Origin: Galbula dea | Lineage: Eukaryota; Chordata; Aves; Piciformes; Galbulidae | Length of the DNA: 64,000 nucleotides | Direction of reading: 5' to 3' | Assembly: GCA_013399015.1 (NCBI GenBank) | Contig: VWZX01001949.1 | Location: 3,100,001-3,164,000 of the forward strand | In this document: positions 37,557 through 49,800 of the stretch, in pieces | How positions within the stretch are numbered: the first letter of the stretch is position 1 | Layout: every line of letters begins with the position of its first letter | The notes under the pieces: model-generated | The model's database searches: none | What the model was told of the DNA's origin: nothing | The model's input: only the letters and a program-made list of their open reading frames with translations | Program-made: the position numbers and the translations under genes

Positions 37557-39091
37557 CCCCTGTCAGGACTCAACTTCTCTGTGGAATAGGGTCTTGGTCG
37601 AATTCATTTATCTGTGCTATTAATTGTAAAATAAAAGCACTGTTTCACATAATCACCTGGACACAGATCATACCACATCAATCAACTCTCCTTTTCAAGT
37701 ATAAGAAACTTGACAACTCAGTGGACATAGATGTATAGAATAGTTATCTACAGTTCTTTTATGTATGAATATACCTCTAAATATGAAGTGGCAGTTCTCC
37801 AGTTGACATATTGATTAATAAACCAATACTGCTCCGTAGACGCTACTGAACGTCTCGTGGTTTACATCTCTAGAGCATCTGGTGTCTGATACATTATGAT
37901 GTACACAAGCCACAATAGCATAGAGTAACATTACTTAATGTTTAAGATATAACTATTTAAACAGAAAGAGTGACAAAACAGGTTAATAAGAGCTGGACAA
38001 TAAAAAAGATTAGACTAAATATACCCTACTATAAATTCTGTATATGAGCAGGAATGCCTTATGTTTTTTTCCATTTTTACTAGTATTTCCATCACTCAGT
38101 CTGTGAAGTTATTTGACCTACTGTGAGCCCAGGCAAAAGTTCAGAATGAAAAGAAAATAACAGATAATTCACATTTCCCAAACTACATTAATAATTTAAA
38201 AGAAATCCTGATATTTTATATCCAGCATTCACTTTGACCAGTGATAAATGATTACTCTGTCTGTTACTTATACAGCCAAAGATTAAATATTTCTCATTTT
38301 GCATTCAGTCCTAATAACATGTGGAATGAAATTGTGATTGGGAACATAAAAAAACACTTCATGAACAGGCTGATTAGAGAAAAGAAAGACAGTGAAACAT
38401 AGCAGCTGTCTGGAAGCATACAAAGGTTCAGAAGTTTAAAAAGGTTAAGCCACTATTTTCTCTCAAATAAGATTATAGATAAAGATAAACAGAAAGCAAT
38501 TTTCCTCACTATCTGTGGCAGTAAAAGTTAATGCCCTTTGAAGTGCCTTGTTGCAATCTCAGAAACCAGGAACCACATGTCTACAAAACATACAAGATCT
38601 CAGCAGAGTACTGCAAGCCAAACCTAGGTAGTATTGTAGATGTCTTCAAATTCTGTAATAGAACAAGGAAGCTAAGCAGGATATTAATACCACAGCTAAA
38701 AAGCAAAATGAACATTTATCTAGAAATGTCTTAAAAGATCATGTTTCAGTGCAGCTGTACAGTATTAGTGGTAGAAGACTTCTAAGGCTTTTTGTGACAG
38801 AAGGAAACAGAGCTTGAGCAAAAGATGTTGGATTAATAACGAAGAAGCAGCAGTCAGAATTCAGGGACACTCAAACTGAGTCAATAAACAAAGCAAAACA
38901 CTAAAGCAGCTCTAAGCACTGCCATGGGTTCTTCTGTCTCTAGTTCAAGAGTTAATATTAGAAGAACATGTAGATGTGAGTTATCTACCAGTATCACATC
39001 AAAGTCAAGAGCAGGACGATAGCTGGTAGATGCTAACTAGCCTTGAGGATGGTCTCCACCTTCAGAGAATACTGGGAAAGGCCAAAAATAC

Positions 39092-39108
39092 TTATTTATT
39101 TATTTATT
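39092..39108. repeat. TTTA tetranucleotide repeat
   Basis: About four tandem TTTA units. Confidence 0.8.
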
Positions 39109-42000
39109 CTTGTGATGAGGAAATACAGAGGTGTCAGTGTACCTTATATTGTACATAAAAACAACCACAACCAACAAAGCAGTGACAGTACTAGTAAGTT
39201 CTAATGGAGGCTCTAAAGGAGCTTCAGTTTATCTCAGTGGTAAACACATCAGCAGCACCGAGCTGAACAAGGCACCTATAGAGACAGGCTTGTTCCTACC
39301 TAAGTGGAAGCCATCTATGTAGATGTGTTGGTGTTTGTCCCATCACAACAGAAAAGCAGAATTGTTCTGTATGTGTTAATGGTGTCCTCAAGAAATCAAC
39401 ATTAAACCCAGTGGAAAATGAAAAAAACGATTTACAAACTTTTCCATGCACCAAGCCTGGAGAGTTCATAAACAGAGTAACTCAAGACCATCCACTTTTG
39501 TGAAAATTACAAAGGTACAAGTCCATAAATCTGATAAACAATGCAGTCCTTAGACTGAAGATTTCTTGGAATTGGGAAGTAAATGCCAAAAATTCTGAAA
39601 ATGTAGTTTGGTGGATGTGATAACTGAGGTGGGGGAGCCTGTGTGTGCAAATGCTATGTGGGGTTCATACCACTGAGGTGCCATAAGAATATGAAATTTT
39701 CTGGTGAAACAGGGAAGATTCATTAAAATTTTACTTGCATTGAGATCATCCTCATCACAGAGAGACAAGATTCCCCTGTCCTTCTCAGTACTGCATGTTT
39801 CCCCTCAGGCACCTCACCACAGGTTCAAGAAGGGGGCAAAGTCATAAGCATCAGTAATTTGCCTGCCTCCCTCCCACCACAGTAAAGTTGCTTATCATCA
39901 GATTCATCAACATCTGAAGGAATATTTCTCTCTGATATGGATGTAGAAGGCGAGTCTAAACCAATCCCTACAAACCTGGAGTGGGCAATTAATATGTGAG
40001 TGCAGGAAATCAGGTAAATTGTTCAATCAAACTAACTCCTGGAATATTTACATCAAGCACCAATCCCACAGGAAAACTTTGGTTCACTCTTTTATGGTGA
40101 CCAAGCATCAGTGATAGCTAGGAAAATAAAACAAAACTGTATCAAATAAATAACTGAACTCTTTAAGCCAGGGCAGCAGGGTTCTCTGTAGAGCTCAGGC
40201 ATAACAGCCAGACATGAGAAAAAATATGCTTTCACATTTGAAATGTGGAGAAAAGTTGATGGCTTCAACAACCTCCATGACCCATGCAAGCTCAGACAGA
40301 TTTTTGCTGCCAGAGACCATGCACAGTACTTGACATAAGCATCCTAGGAGCATAAAGACTTTTTGAGCAATATGGCACATTCACATTTTCCAGTATCTTC
40401 CTAGAGCTGAAAATAATTAATGAACTCCTAACAACAAAGTTAATTCATTAGTTGCATTCATTCCAAAATACAGAACCATTCTTTGAATTATGACAGGAGT
40501 GAGCACAAGTGTTGATGTGAAGGAAGGTAAAAGTTCATTTGGATTTATGCGTGCTGGTGAGAAAGGGTAATATTGTGGGAACAACCCCTCAGCTTCCTTG
40601 TTTATGGTGTGTTTTAAAGTTTAAAGGCTTAGTAATGCAGAAGCTGCATGTATAAAAGGTAGCCTTACATCCTTCAGTTTGTGTCTTTAAATACAACAGG
40701 ATAGGGACTATTACCTGGCCCTACTAAATAAAGTAAATGTTATTAAGGAATTTATATCCGTACAGGTAATTCCCCTGACCCACGGCCCTGGTCCCAACAG
40801 AGGATGTTCAAGCCCACAAGAGCTGCTTTATGTTGGCACCAAACCATGCAAGAGCATTCTTTAGGCAACCATTAACTGGTGTGGGCCAAAACCGTGCTAA
40901 GGAGCATACTAATCGTCTAACAGTATGGGCAGTACCTGATTCACATGTGCCATTGATTGCAAAACTATCAGCTTTAAGGTTGCCTGAATACATAGTATTT
41001 CATTTTAGTCACCATTTTTTTAGAAAAAGTTCTGTTCCTGAAAATGGAGAGGACTCAATTAGGTGATTAACCATCAAAATATATTCCCACCTTATAATCT
41101 CCTCAGGAAAGGGCATACCAATTTCACCATTATTGTTTCAGAACTGTTCATTTCAAGACAGAAGAATATAATTGTGAGGGTCCCTAATACTGCCACAGAA
41201 AATGCAAACTAGAATATTTTACAGAAAACTGCTGTTGTGTTAGAAATCCTTCTGCCCTCTGTATTTCAGGGTGTATCACTTCCTACAAAACAGCAGCTCT
41301 TCGTCTCCAGCAATTTCCCTTCGTAGTTCTTTCAGTACTGGGAAGCCTTGCTTGGTGAGATTGGTTTTCTTCCTCTAGGACACTTTGATATAGGAGTGTT
41401 GTTTTATGCACCTTTATTTCAATAAATAAAGTTTATTGTTGCTGTGTTTGCTTTTCTGGTTTCAGTATTTTTACTGTGTATAACCAATGAAGTTGCTAGC
41501 AACACAGAGAGATAAGGTTGCTTAATGTTTTCCATGATAAGTCTCTCTTTTCTGTTGCTTATATCTCGTTTTATCCACTTGTGCTAAAGCATTTCATGCT
41601 TGCTTCTTGCCTCAGATGGTTTATTTTTTCTGCTTGGCTTTCAGCAAAAATTATTCTCTTACTTCTGAGAATCAAAGAAGAAATAAAATAAATTTCCTGG
41701 TGTGAATTTCCTTTTTTCAAGACTTTTGTTTGGGACAAGATTATTCCATTTTGGTAGGAAGGTTGGGGTGGAGTGAATTAAATTAACAGGTTCACAACTG
41801 TCAATCCAGGAGCCAAACTCATCAACAATAAAACCATTATAAACAAAGTATAACCTTTCCTGTGCAGCACTGGCTTTTGAGCCCTATGGTTTTAGAACAA
41901 TTCATTTAAAGACATAAAATAGTTTGGAATTACTACCACCACAGAAAATAGAAATCAGAAGGTTCCTGCCTCTGGAAGTGTTAGCTAGTATATATGCACG

Positions 42001-42020
42001 AACACACACACACACACACA
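42001..42020. repeat. AC dinucleotide repeat
   Basis: About ten uninterrupted AC units (A-ACACAC... through 42,020). A potentially polymorphic microsatellite. Confidence 0.9.
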
Positions 42021-42779
42021 TAAAGCAGATATGCAGCCTTATTTTACAGAAATATGCAGCCATCACCCGAAGATTTCAGGCAAAATGCTACCATTACTGA
42101 AATAGTTGAAATAGTTTCCTGTTGGCTTTGCTGGGAAAAGTATGGTTTCCTTGGTGAAGATTACTGCAACCTTACATTTTAAGTAAAGTTATGCAGCTCA
42201 GGCTGCTCCCACGCCTCAAACACAGCTTTTGCCTCCCCTGCTACCACATCCTCTGCATACACCCCCATGTGGCAGCAGCTCCTGCTCTTTGCTTAGCCAT
42301 TTCCAGCCCCAGATGGGCATTTGGATGTTTGAGAATTACTCACTGGGGAAGCAGCTGATTTCCATGCCATGCAGCTGAACACCTTTGACACTTGATGATA
42401 AGAAAGTTTCCCTGGGCTGGCAGCACTTTGTCTGTGAGCAGTGGTGCCTGGGACATTAGCTGTGTGTGACATAACATTTCTCTTGGAAATGAAGGTCCCT
42501 CCAGGGAATGGTAGCTTGAATAATACCTTCCAAAAAAGTAAACTAATCAATTAAGATTTGTCAAGTAATTAGTATAAGATTTGGTCTACACAACTGAAAT
42601 TAATCAATTCAAATAATTAGCCCTACATTTTGTGTGTCTGGCTAATTATATAAACATTTACCATGCACATTTTCAAACTAAACTTAACTAGCTTCCATAC
42701 AGAAATTCTCCCAGTGAAAGAGATAGTACCACAATTACAAAGTTCACATGTTTAATATACGTCAATATATTTTCGAGGA

Positions 42780-42831
42780 CATTTACATAATATATGTAAA
42801 TATATTTATATATATATAAAATATGTAAATG
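42780..42831. repeat. AT-rich inverted repeat (10-bp arms)
   Basis: CATTTACATA (42,780-42,789) and its exact reverse complement TATGTAAATG (42,822-42,831) enclose a TA-rich centre that is itself nearly self-complementary. Confidence 0.8.
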
Positions 42832-42903
42832 TATTGAAAAATCTAGCTGTTGTAAATTCTTAACACCCAAATCATATACAGCAATGTGTTGTGGGTGGTT
42901 TGG

Positions 42904-42959
42904 GTTTGTTTGTTTGCTTCTTTGTTGTGTTTTTGTTTGTTTGTTTGCTTTGTTTTTTA
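42904..42959. repeat. TTTG-type simple repeat
   Basis: Interrupted TTTG units in two runs. Confidence 0.8.
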
Positions 42960-43448
42960 TTGACCAGCAAGTCTAACAGTTTAACTAAATTAGTGAGGCT
43001 GCTGAACTAGACTCCATACAGGTCCTTGCTTTGGGACTTCTCAGGCACTGGAGCAAAGGCACAGTGCAGCTGGATTATTAAATGTAGTGGTTCACTGGTG
43101 ACATGGTAAGATTAGACATCCACAGTCCTCACTGTTTGCCATTTAACTTCCTGTTAGAAACCAGGTCTTAGCCTATAAAATATTGTATGCTTTGGGCCTG
43201 GTCAACAGGGATAGTGTTACTCTGCTCATGATAAACAGCTAGAGTAATGCCTGGAGACCAAGTGAATGTGCAGTATTAATTATGTTATACAAACTAAAAG
43301 GAATACTGGCCTCCAGGCAGGCTAGCATGCTCCCAAGCTTTCACATTCCAAAACCTGCTGTAAAATACACTGTATTAGCACATTTTTCGTTTCTTTAGAG
43401 CTTGAGTATTAGACTTTGAGGTTTGACTTTGCAGCACAGTGTCACAGA

Positions 43449-43526
43449 ACATAGAATCACAGAATCATAAAGCAGTATCATAGAATCATTCAGATTAGAA
43501 GAGACCATTAAGATCAATTTGAGTCC
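43449..43526 (-). mobile_element. CR1 LINE, 3' part, left of LTR insertion
   Basis: The plus strand shows repeated ATAGAATCA units, then ATTCAGATTAGAAGAGACCA and TTAAGATCAATTTGAGTCC: the 3' end of a CR1 subfamily in reverse complement, different from the copy at 7.25 kb. It is interrupted after GAGTCC (43,521-43,526) and resumes at 43,927. Confidence 0.88.
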
Positions 43527-43926
43527 TGTTGGCGCGGAAGGAAACGGACTCTGCACACCGATCAATGTGATCTCGCAAAAGCCACTTTATTCAAGATGTC
43601 CGTAGCCTTTTATATGTTTTTACCCAGTGATGTTTCACAAGCCTATTGTTGATTGGCAAACTGCGATTATTAGTACATATTTAATTGGTTATAAGTAGCT
43701 GTTCATGCGCTGTGCATGAGGACTTTTAGTTAAGATTATTGAAATTGCTTAGTTCTACTTTTGTATCATATTGTTGCTTCTAGCTGCCAACTTCCTTGCT
43801 ATATCTGCACGTAGTCCCCCTCAGTAACCCTGAGCAAAGAACATGAAGTTTTAAGTTTGATTTCCAAACAATGCTATGCAGTCAGGATTGCTCACATGTC
43901 CATTCTCCATTAGATAAGATCCCACA
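43527..43926 (-). mobile_element. Solo ERV LTR (400 bp) nested in CR1
   Basis: A 400-bp unit with TG...CA termini is flanked on both sides by GAGTCC (43,521-43,526 and 43,927-43,932), a 6-bp target-site duplication. On the minus strand it has a TATATAAAAGG-type promoter box (plus 43,606-43,616), AATAAA about 20 bp downstream (plus 43,586-43,591), and a GT-containing U5-like end. It therefore reads U3-R-U5 on the minus strand. A 6-bp duplication is typical of alpha/beta-like (class II) retroviruses. No gag, pol or env sequence remains, so it arose by recombination between two LTRs. Sharp borders and an exact duplication suggest it is younger than the other LTRs here. Confidence 0.9.
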
Positions 43927-44170
43927 GAGTCCAACCAGTAACCTAACACTACCAAGTCCACCACCATGTCCCTAAGAATCATGTCTACACACCTTTTAAA
44001 TACCTGCAGGGATGGTGACTCCACCACTTTCCTAGGCAGCCTCTTTGAGTGAAAAAATTATTCCTAATATCCAATCTAAACCTCTTCTGGTGCAACCTGA
44101 GGCCATTTCCTCTCATCCTATCACTTGGGAAGAGAGACCGACACTCATTTCATTACAACTTCCTCTCACA
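43927..44170 (-). mobile_element. CR1 LINE, continuation right of LTR insertion
   Basis: Continues the element broken at 43,526: GAGTCCAACCAGTAACCTAA, then segments such as ACCTGCAGGGATGGTGACTC and TTCCTAATATCCAATCTAAA, all in reverse complement to CR1. The end near 44,170 is approximate. Confidence 0.87.
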
Positions 44171-44339
44171 TCCAATAGGCAGGGTCAGATAGGAACATTT
44201 CACCCTGTCTTCAAATTAAATCCCATCCAGGGAGCAGACACGTCTGTCCCAGATGCCACCAGAGGTGTCCACTAGAGACATCATGGTCCTTACAGTAACT
44301 GGTCACCACTGATTATTTTGGTGGCACTCAACACACAAA

Positions 44340-44560
44340 AAAATCTCTGGCATGCAGCAGGGAAGAGTGATGCAGGGTGAACCCTTCCCCAGGCTTCAGT
44401 CCTGTAGGGAAAATCTGTTCCCACCTGAGCTCTCCACAGCCATAGCTCCTGCAGGAAATATCTCTCTGCTGCAGCATGGGGCCCTACCTGGGGTGCAGGG
44501 TGGGTCTTTAGGGACCAGTTGTGACTATTGCTGCTGTATCACAAAGCCACTGCTGAACTC
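44340..44560 (-). mobile_element. Avian ERV LTR fragment, family copy 2
   Basis: The segment around 44,470-44,520 (CTGCTGCAGCATGGGGCCCT and GGTGCAGGGTGGGTCT) aligns by eye with 23,481-23,525 in the same orientation. The flanking CTGCAGG/CCCCAGGCT units match the internal repeats of that LTR. Only the GC-rich repeat part is recognisable, and the borders are uncertain. Confidence 0.6.
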
Positions 44561-46899
44561 TTTCTGAAAAACAAAGGGAAGTGCAGCCACTCACAGAAAA
44601 GGCATTTGCAACTGGATCCAGCTCCATGGGTAAGCTGGGGCAAGAGGCTCCTGTCTGGGGACATATATGCCTGTGTCCTACAGCAGCTTCTGCTCTCACC
44701 TACAGCAAGGAAGCAGCTGTAGATGTGTGGTCAGAGGGTAAGTAGGAACCAGCAGGAGGCAGTTAGGAAGCATTGAGAACAAGGAAACAGTCATAAAATG
44801 TGGCCACAGTTCTGGCCTGCAAAAATACCACAAATCAGGTGCATTTGTTTGAATTCTTTACACCAAACTGGGCTCAACTGCACACACAACACCAGCCATG
44901 ACTTATATGATTTCCAGCTTACACAGTATCAGTTACAGATTCCTTATTACACAATGTGATTTTCCTTATCATACCTGTCATAGACGATAAAACTAAACAA
45001 ATGGGGGAATATAATTCATCCACTGGTTTATGAACCTACAGTCCCACAGAGACAGTAGGATATTGCAATCCAAATTGCAGCACTGCTAAAACTGAGGGAC
45101 AAAAATCAAAACAAAATCAGAGTCATACCAGTTTATAGGGATTTAATCCAAGAAGCCAAATGTGCTCTGGGGCTGATGTTGCTTCTCTCCTTTCTGGATT
45201 CATTATCCTTACTGTAAAACATTTACCTATAACCATCAAAACAAGGCACCATGATTTCAAGGGAATACTAATCCATCAGCTCAGGCTCAAAATGGATATG
45301 GGTTTAGCTAGGGTTTTGGAAAGTTTTGAGTTGGCAAGGTCAATGATCCCTTTTAATGGAAAAGCCTAGATTGTCCCTTTGAAAATTTAATTGTGCAAGA
45401 GTTATATACATTAAAAAAATGTTTTTCTTATCACTGCATTTTTCCACCTGCTTTGGGCTGCACTCTAATATAAAGGAACAATCTAAAAATATCAAGTAGA
45501 CTAGATTTGTTGTCCAGCTGAGATCATTGTTAATTTGAAGTTGACTTTGCCCAAAAGCAGAGACAGCAAAGATAGCTGTATTACACAGATATCATTCAGT
45601 TTAGAACGTTTCACATAAAAAAACCTCAAACAACAAAAAAACAGAAGAGAGACTACTACACAGTATGAAATACTAAGAAAGGGAGCTCAGTGTGTAACTG
45701 TCTTGAGGACATCAGGAATACCCAGACTGGCACTGAGGACTTTTGCAAATGCAAATTAATACCTTCCAGGATTTGTTTTTAAACACACAATGACGCAAAT
45801 ATTTATTTTTACACAGAGTAGCAGGTTGTTAGTATTGCATGCACCAAAATATGCTTTGGCCACAACCCGATGACAAAGCCCTGTCTGAGACTTGCTGATA
45901 AGTCTGGGGAGCTGCAGTGACACAAGAAGATCTAAAAGTCAAGGGGGTCTGTTCTCTGAGGCATACATAAAGTATTCACTAACTGTTACTAGCACATAAT
46001 TCTCTTCATTTTTTCTCCTCCCACTGCAACCAGATGGGAGGAAAAGATATTTGGGGAAAACAGATATATTGATTACCCTGCCCCTGGAAAAAGGGTTCAA
46101 AACTACCTGAACTATTTGCTTGAGCACTTGTATATATTTTGTGTACAAATTTAGGGTCTAGGAAAAAGTTCAGTGTACATTTTTGATTGCACACTTTCAA
46201 AAACAGCAGAACACATCTTACCTGCTTGTATGTGTGTTCTACACCACAACATCTGAATTTAATGTATAAGACAGGTTCCTGCAAAAATGCAGTGGAATTA
46301 TGGGACTACAGTTGCCCTACCAAGCTGAAAGCAAGTGCTCCCCAGGCTGGAGCACCTCACACTATGCTTAGCCAAATCCAGGGGAAATTCAGCTGATGTA
46401 TGGCACAGATTATTACCCACCAGGCCTTCCTTCACCTCAGCTTTCAAAGCTAACTTTAATAATTTTGCAAGTTGCAGTAAGACTTGCTTAGTTATATTTT
46501 TATTAGTCATCTGTGATGGGTCTTAATTAAACATAATGCTGCTGCAGATATCACTGAAAAAGGCTCTGCCTCTCCTTCATGTTCTGGAGTATTGAAAGGT
46601 TATAAGTCTGAAATTAGTCTTGGCATGGTCCCCACAAACATGCCAAGGAATTTATGGTTCATCACCAAGACTGAATTACCATCATACATTCCCCAAAAGT
46701 GCCAAGCACAGGTTTCCTATTTGAGTTTTGTTATTGCTAGAAAAGCCAAGAGATTTCCCCATGGGCTGAGGAGCAGTACTGCAGTGGATGGCAGACTGCA
46801 GAGCAGGAAGTAATACAATGACATGGCAGAAAAATGTCATGGATTAAAAGAAACTTTTGCTCTTATCATGTATTTAGACTAGGTATCTTTGATTATTTG
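44561..46899. other. Intergenic DNA, no gene seen
   Basis: Apart from a CTCF-like site at 44,749-44,762, nothing recognisable. Open frames are short and uninformative. Confidence 0.5.
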
Positions 46900-49800
46900 A
46901 CCTCTGTTTTAAAAAGTCATCATACCTTCTTTAATGAAAAACAGCTACTTACAAAACCTCCAACTAATAGCTTTATTAACATGTTCTTGTAATGGGTAAC
47001 ACCGACCACAAAAAGTATGCAGATATAATACCATAAAATGACAACACTTAATGTTAGCAAATCCATTAAATTAGTTACAGTATTGTCTGTCCAAAATTAC
47101 TTTTAATCAAGAATCTCCACATTCTCATTGTTATGTAGTCCCCCATCATCATACTGCAATAGAAAGAATGTTGGAGGGGTCCAAATTCAGCTTATGGAGA
47201 TGAAGTAGAGCAGGGAGGACTGGTGTGCACAGAAAACTCTTTATACATAGCTTCATCATTAAAATTTCCCTAGCATGAGCAGAAAAGTTATTAAATTCCC
47301 AATAAAAAATGTTTAAATGTCATTAAAAAGTTTCAGTTCTATCATAATTCTCCTTAATGGTAAAAATTTCAGTGCTGGTTCTCAGTCCTGAAATTGCATT
47401 TTCAAAGAACCCTGTGCTTTAAGTCTCAAATTGCCTAATTACCATATTTATTGCTGGATTCTGTTTTCTAATCCCTGATGACTTTGTCAGATATATTTAT
47501 ATTCCCTTCATCTTACTCTCATGCAAGAAGGACATACAGGAGTTAGTGAGGTTGGCACATTGCAACCCAAGTCAAATTGGTGGATGTTATCACACAATAT
47601 TAATACCTGTTTAGCTACCAGGTATTAAAGAGTCTTCAAACTATATACATCTGCATATGAAAAAGCAGAGCAGTTTTTTTCTGCTTAAAATTTATCTGTG
47701 TTGTACTCACAGGATGGTCATTATAATTTATATAAATTAAACCTCAAGAGTAAACCATCCACTCTTAAGTTGACAGCACCAAAAGCAGTCTTATTTCAAC
47801 TGAAGATCTGAAGAACAATTCTTCCACTTCTCAGATTCCTTTAATTAAAGCATTGCCACGAAAAATGTAATTCAAGGGAAGAGGCAGGATAAAATATTAA
47901 TAAAAGCATGCATCCAGGCTGTCCAAGAGTTGTAAAATCTTTAAAATGTTCAAAGAAAGGGTCTAGTTTTATTTAGCTCCTGTAAATTTAGAAAGAGAAG
48001 AAGGACAGGAGGAATTCATTGCTTGCTGTTTAAATTAAGATCTCATTAAAATAGAGTTTTCCTTTAAAACTGAGTGTATAAAAATACCACAAAAACATTA
48101 TACATTTATTGTGCATTCATAAATTAGGTATATTTAAACATCAACCCTCACGTGGTCAACTTTTCCTAGATTCTAACTTTTCATCTCAATCCAAACTCTG
48201 AAAGTTTTGCTATTTTTCTCACATTGTAACTGATTGCTGAGATTATGGTATTTTTTCCCCATCATATATTTATAGTAATATTCCAGACCATGAAACTTCT
48301 GCAAATTAAATGTTGACAGCCAGCCTCAATCAAGCATGTCTTGTTTCAACTTCTCCATCACTCTATTGAAACCATAAAATTTTAGGTATATCATTTTGGG
48401 GAAAAAAACCCAACAAAACAAACAAGAGAGAGAAAGAGAGGAGATATCAAAAACCATTTTGGCAGTTTTAAAATGCATTTCTGAAGCAGCAGACTGCTTG
48501 AAAATGACCTTCTCTTAACAATGCCAGGATTTGGGGGCATAACAACGTACCTCAAGGGAACTGCAAACAGATCTGGCTGTTAAAAGCTATTCTATCACCA
48601 TCACAAATTAACAGATTTTGCAGATCACATCATGAAACTAGTGACTGTTACAAACTACACCTTGTTGGCAGTGACACTTAGTAAAGAATAACATTAAGAA
48701 AAAGAAAATAAAATCTATCACTTGTTCATATTGAAAAACTAATTCTATAAATTTGAAAGAAGTTAAAATCTACTGTAGTTATTACAATCAACACGTAATG
48801 CAGAAGAAACAGAGTAGGTTTATCACTGTAGATTTTACTTCTAACTCTCTAATAAAGAAGATTTTAAAACTAGAAACAAAGTGACACTCTTTTTTAAATA
48901 TAATAAAGTAATGTGTTCTAAAATATTCCTGGTTTTGGGTTGGTTTGGTGGAGTTAAAGTACAGGGCCTGGAGTGGAAACTGTGCTGCCCCCGAAGTTGT
49001 CAGTGATCAGACTAAGGTGGATAATTTCTTTAATTAAAGATTTATATGAACAGAAAAGTGCTTGTAATGATTACTGAATTAGAAACTATATGCCAGAGAA
49101 GACTTTCTAAAAATAACAGAAAAATGAAAGATAAAGTTTGAACTTAAGTAATATCAGAAGAGCTTCTGCTGCATCTAAGAGATTTGGGTTTTTTCTTGCC
49201 TTCTATTCTAACAGAAATATACTTCATACAGCCTTTTAAATGTCTTCAAATTTTAATCAAATGTACATGAAAATAATAATTTTTCATTTTTGTTTCAAAA
49301 AACCAAACTTTTTAAAGTTTCAGAAACTTTCTTAGCCACCTCAGATTAAACCCACTTCTTATTCCACTGTTGTTTTTAAGTTAGCAGGATTTCAGGGAAA
49401 TTGTAGCTTCATAGTGTTTTCATTTAACAGACAACACTTTCCCTCTCAGATGTAGGTAATTTCAGTGCAATATTCTCACAGTTGGACGTATGGGTTCCCT
49501 TACGACTCCATAGGAGCTCTGGAGGATGTGGTTAAGAATGGGATACAAAGTGGATTGGAAACTGTGGATGAAGGCTCTATGATGTGAATTATTATTCGAA
49601 TAATAAAACTAGCCTAGATGGCCAAGGTATAAAACCTAAAACTGCACTGTTCCATCAAAAAGAGAGGTCATGGAAACTGTGTAAACAATAACTGAAATGA
49701 TTAAAACTATAAATAAAGGTGGAGAGGAAAAAATACTGTAATCATGATAGCACACAGCCAATTTGTAATCATCTGATGTTAGATGCCTAAGGCAGGATAT

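Larger units (their letters stand above)
23851..43448. other. Gene desert, about 19.6 kb
   Basis: No protein-coding gene, tRNA-like structure or recognisable transposon was found. Items listed separately are a CTCF-like site (24,257), a perfect short hairpin (26,390-26,414), a CA-rich tract, a strong isolated splice acceptor (36,110), an unrecognised frame (40,780-41,066) and an exon/poly(A)-like arrangement (41,270-41,445). The remaining open frames are short and occur on both strands without family signatures. Confidence 0.5.
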
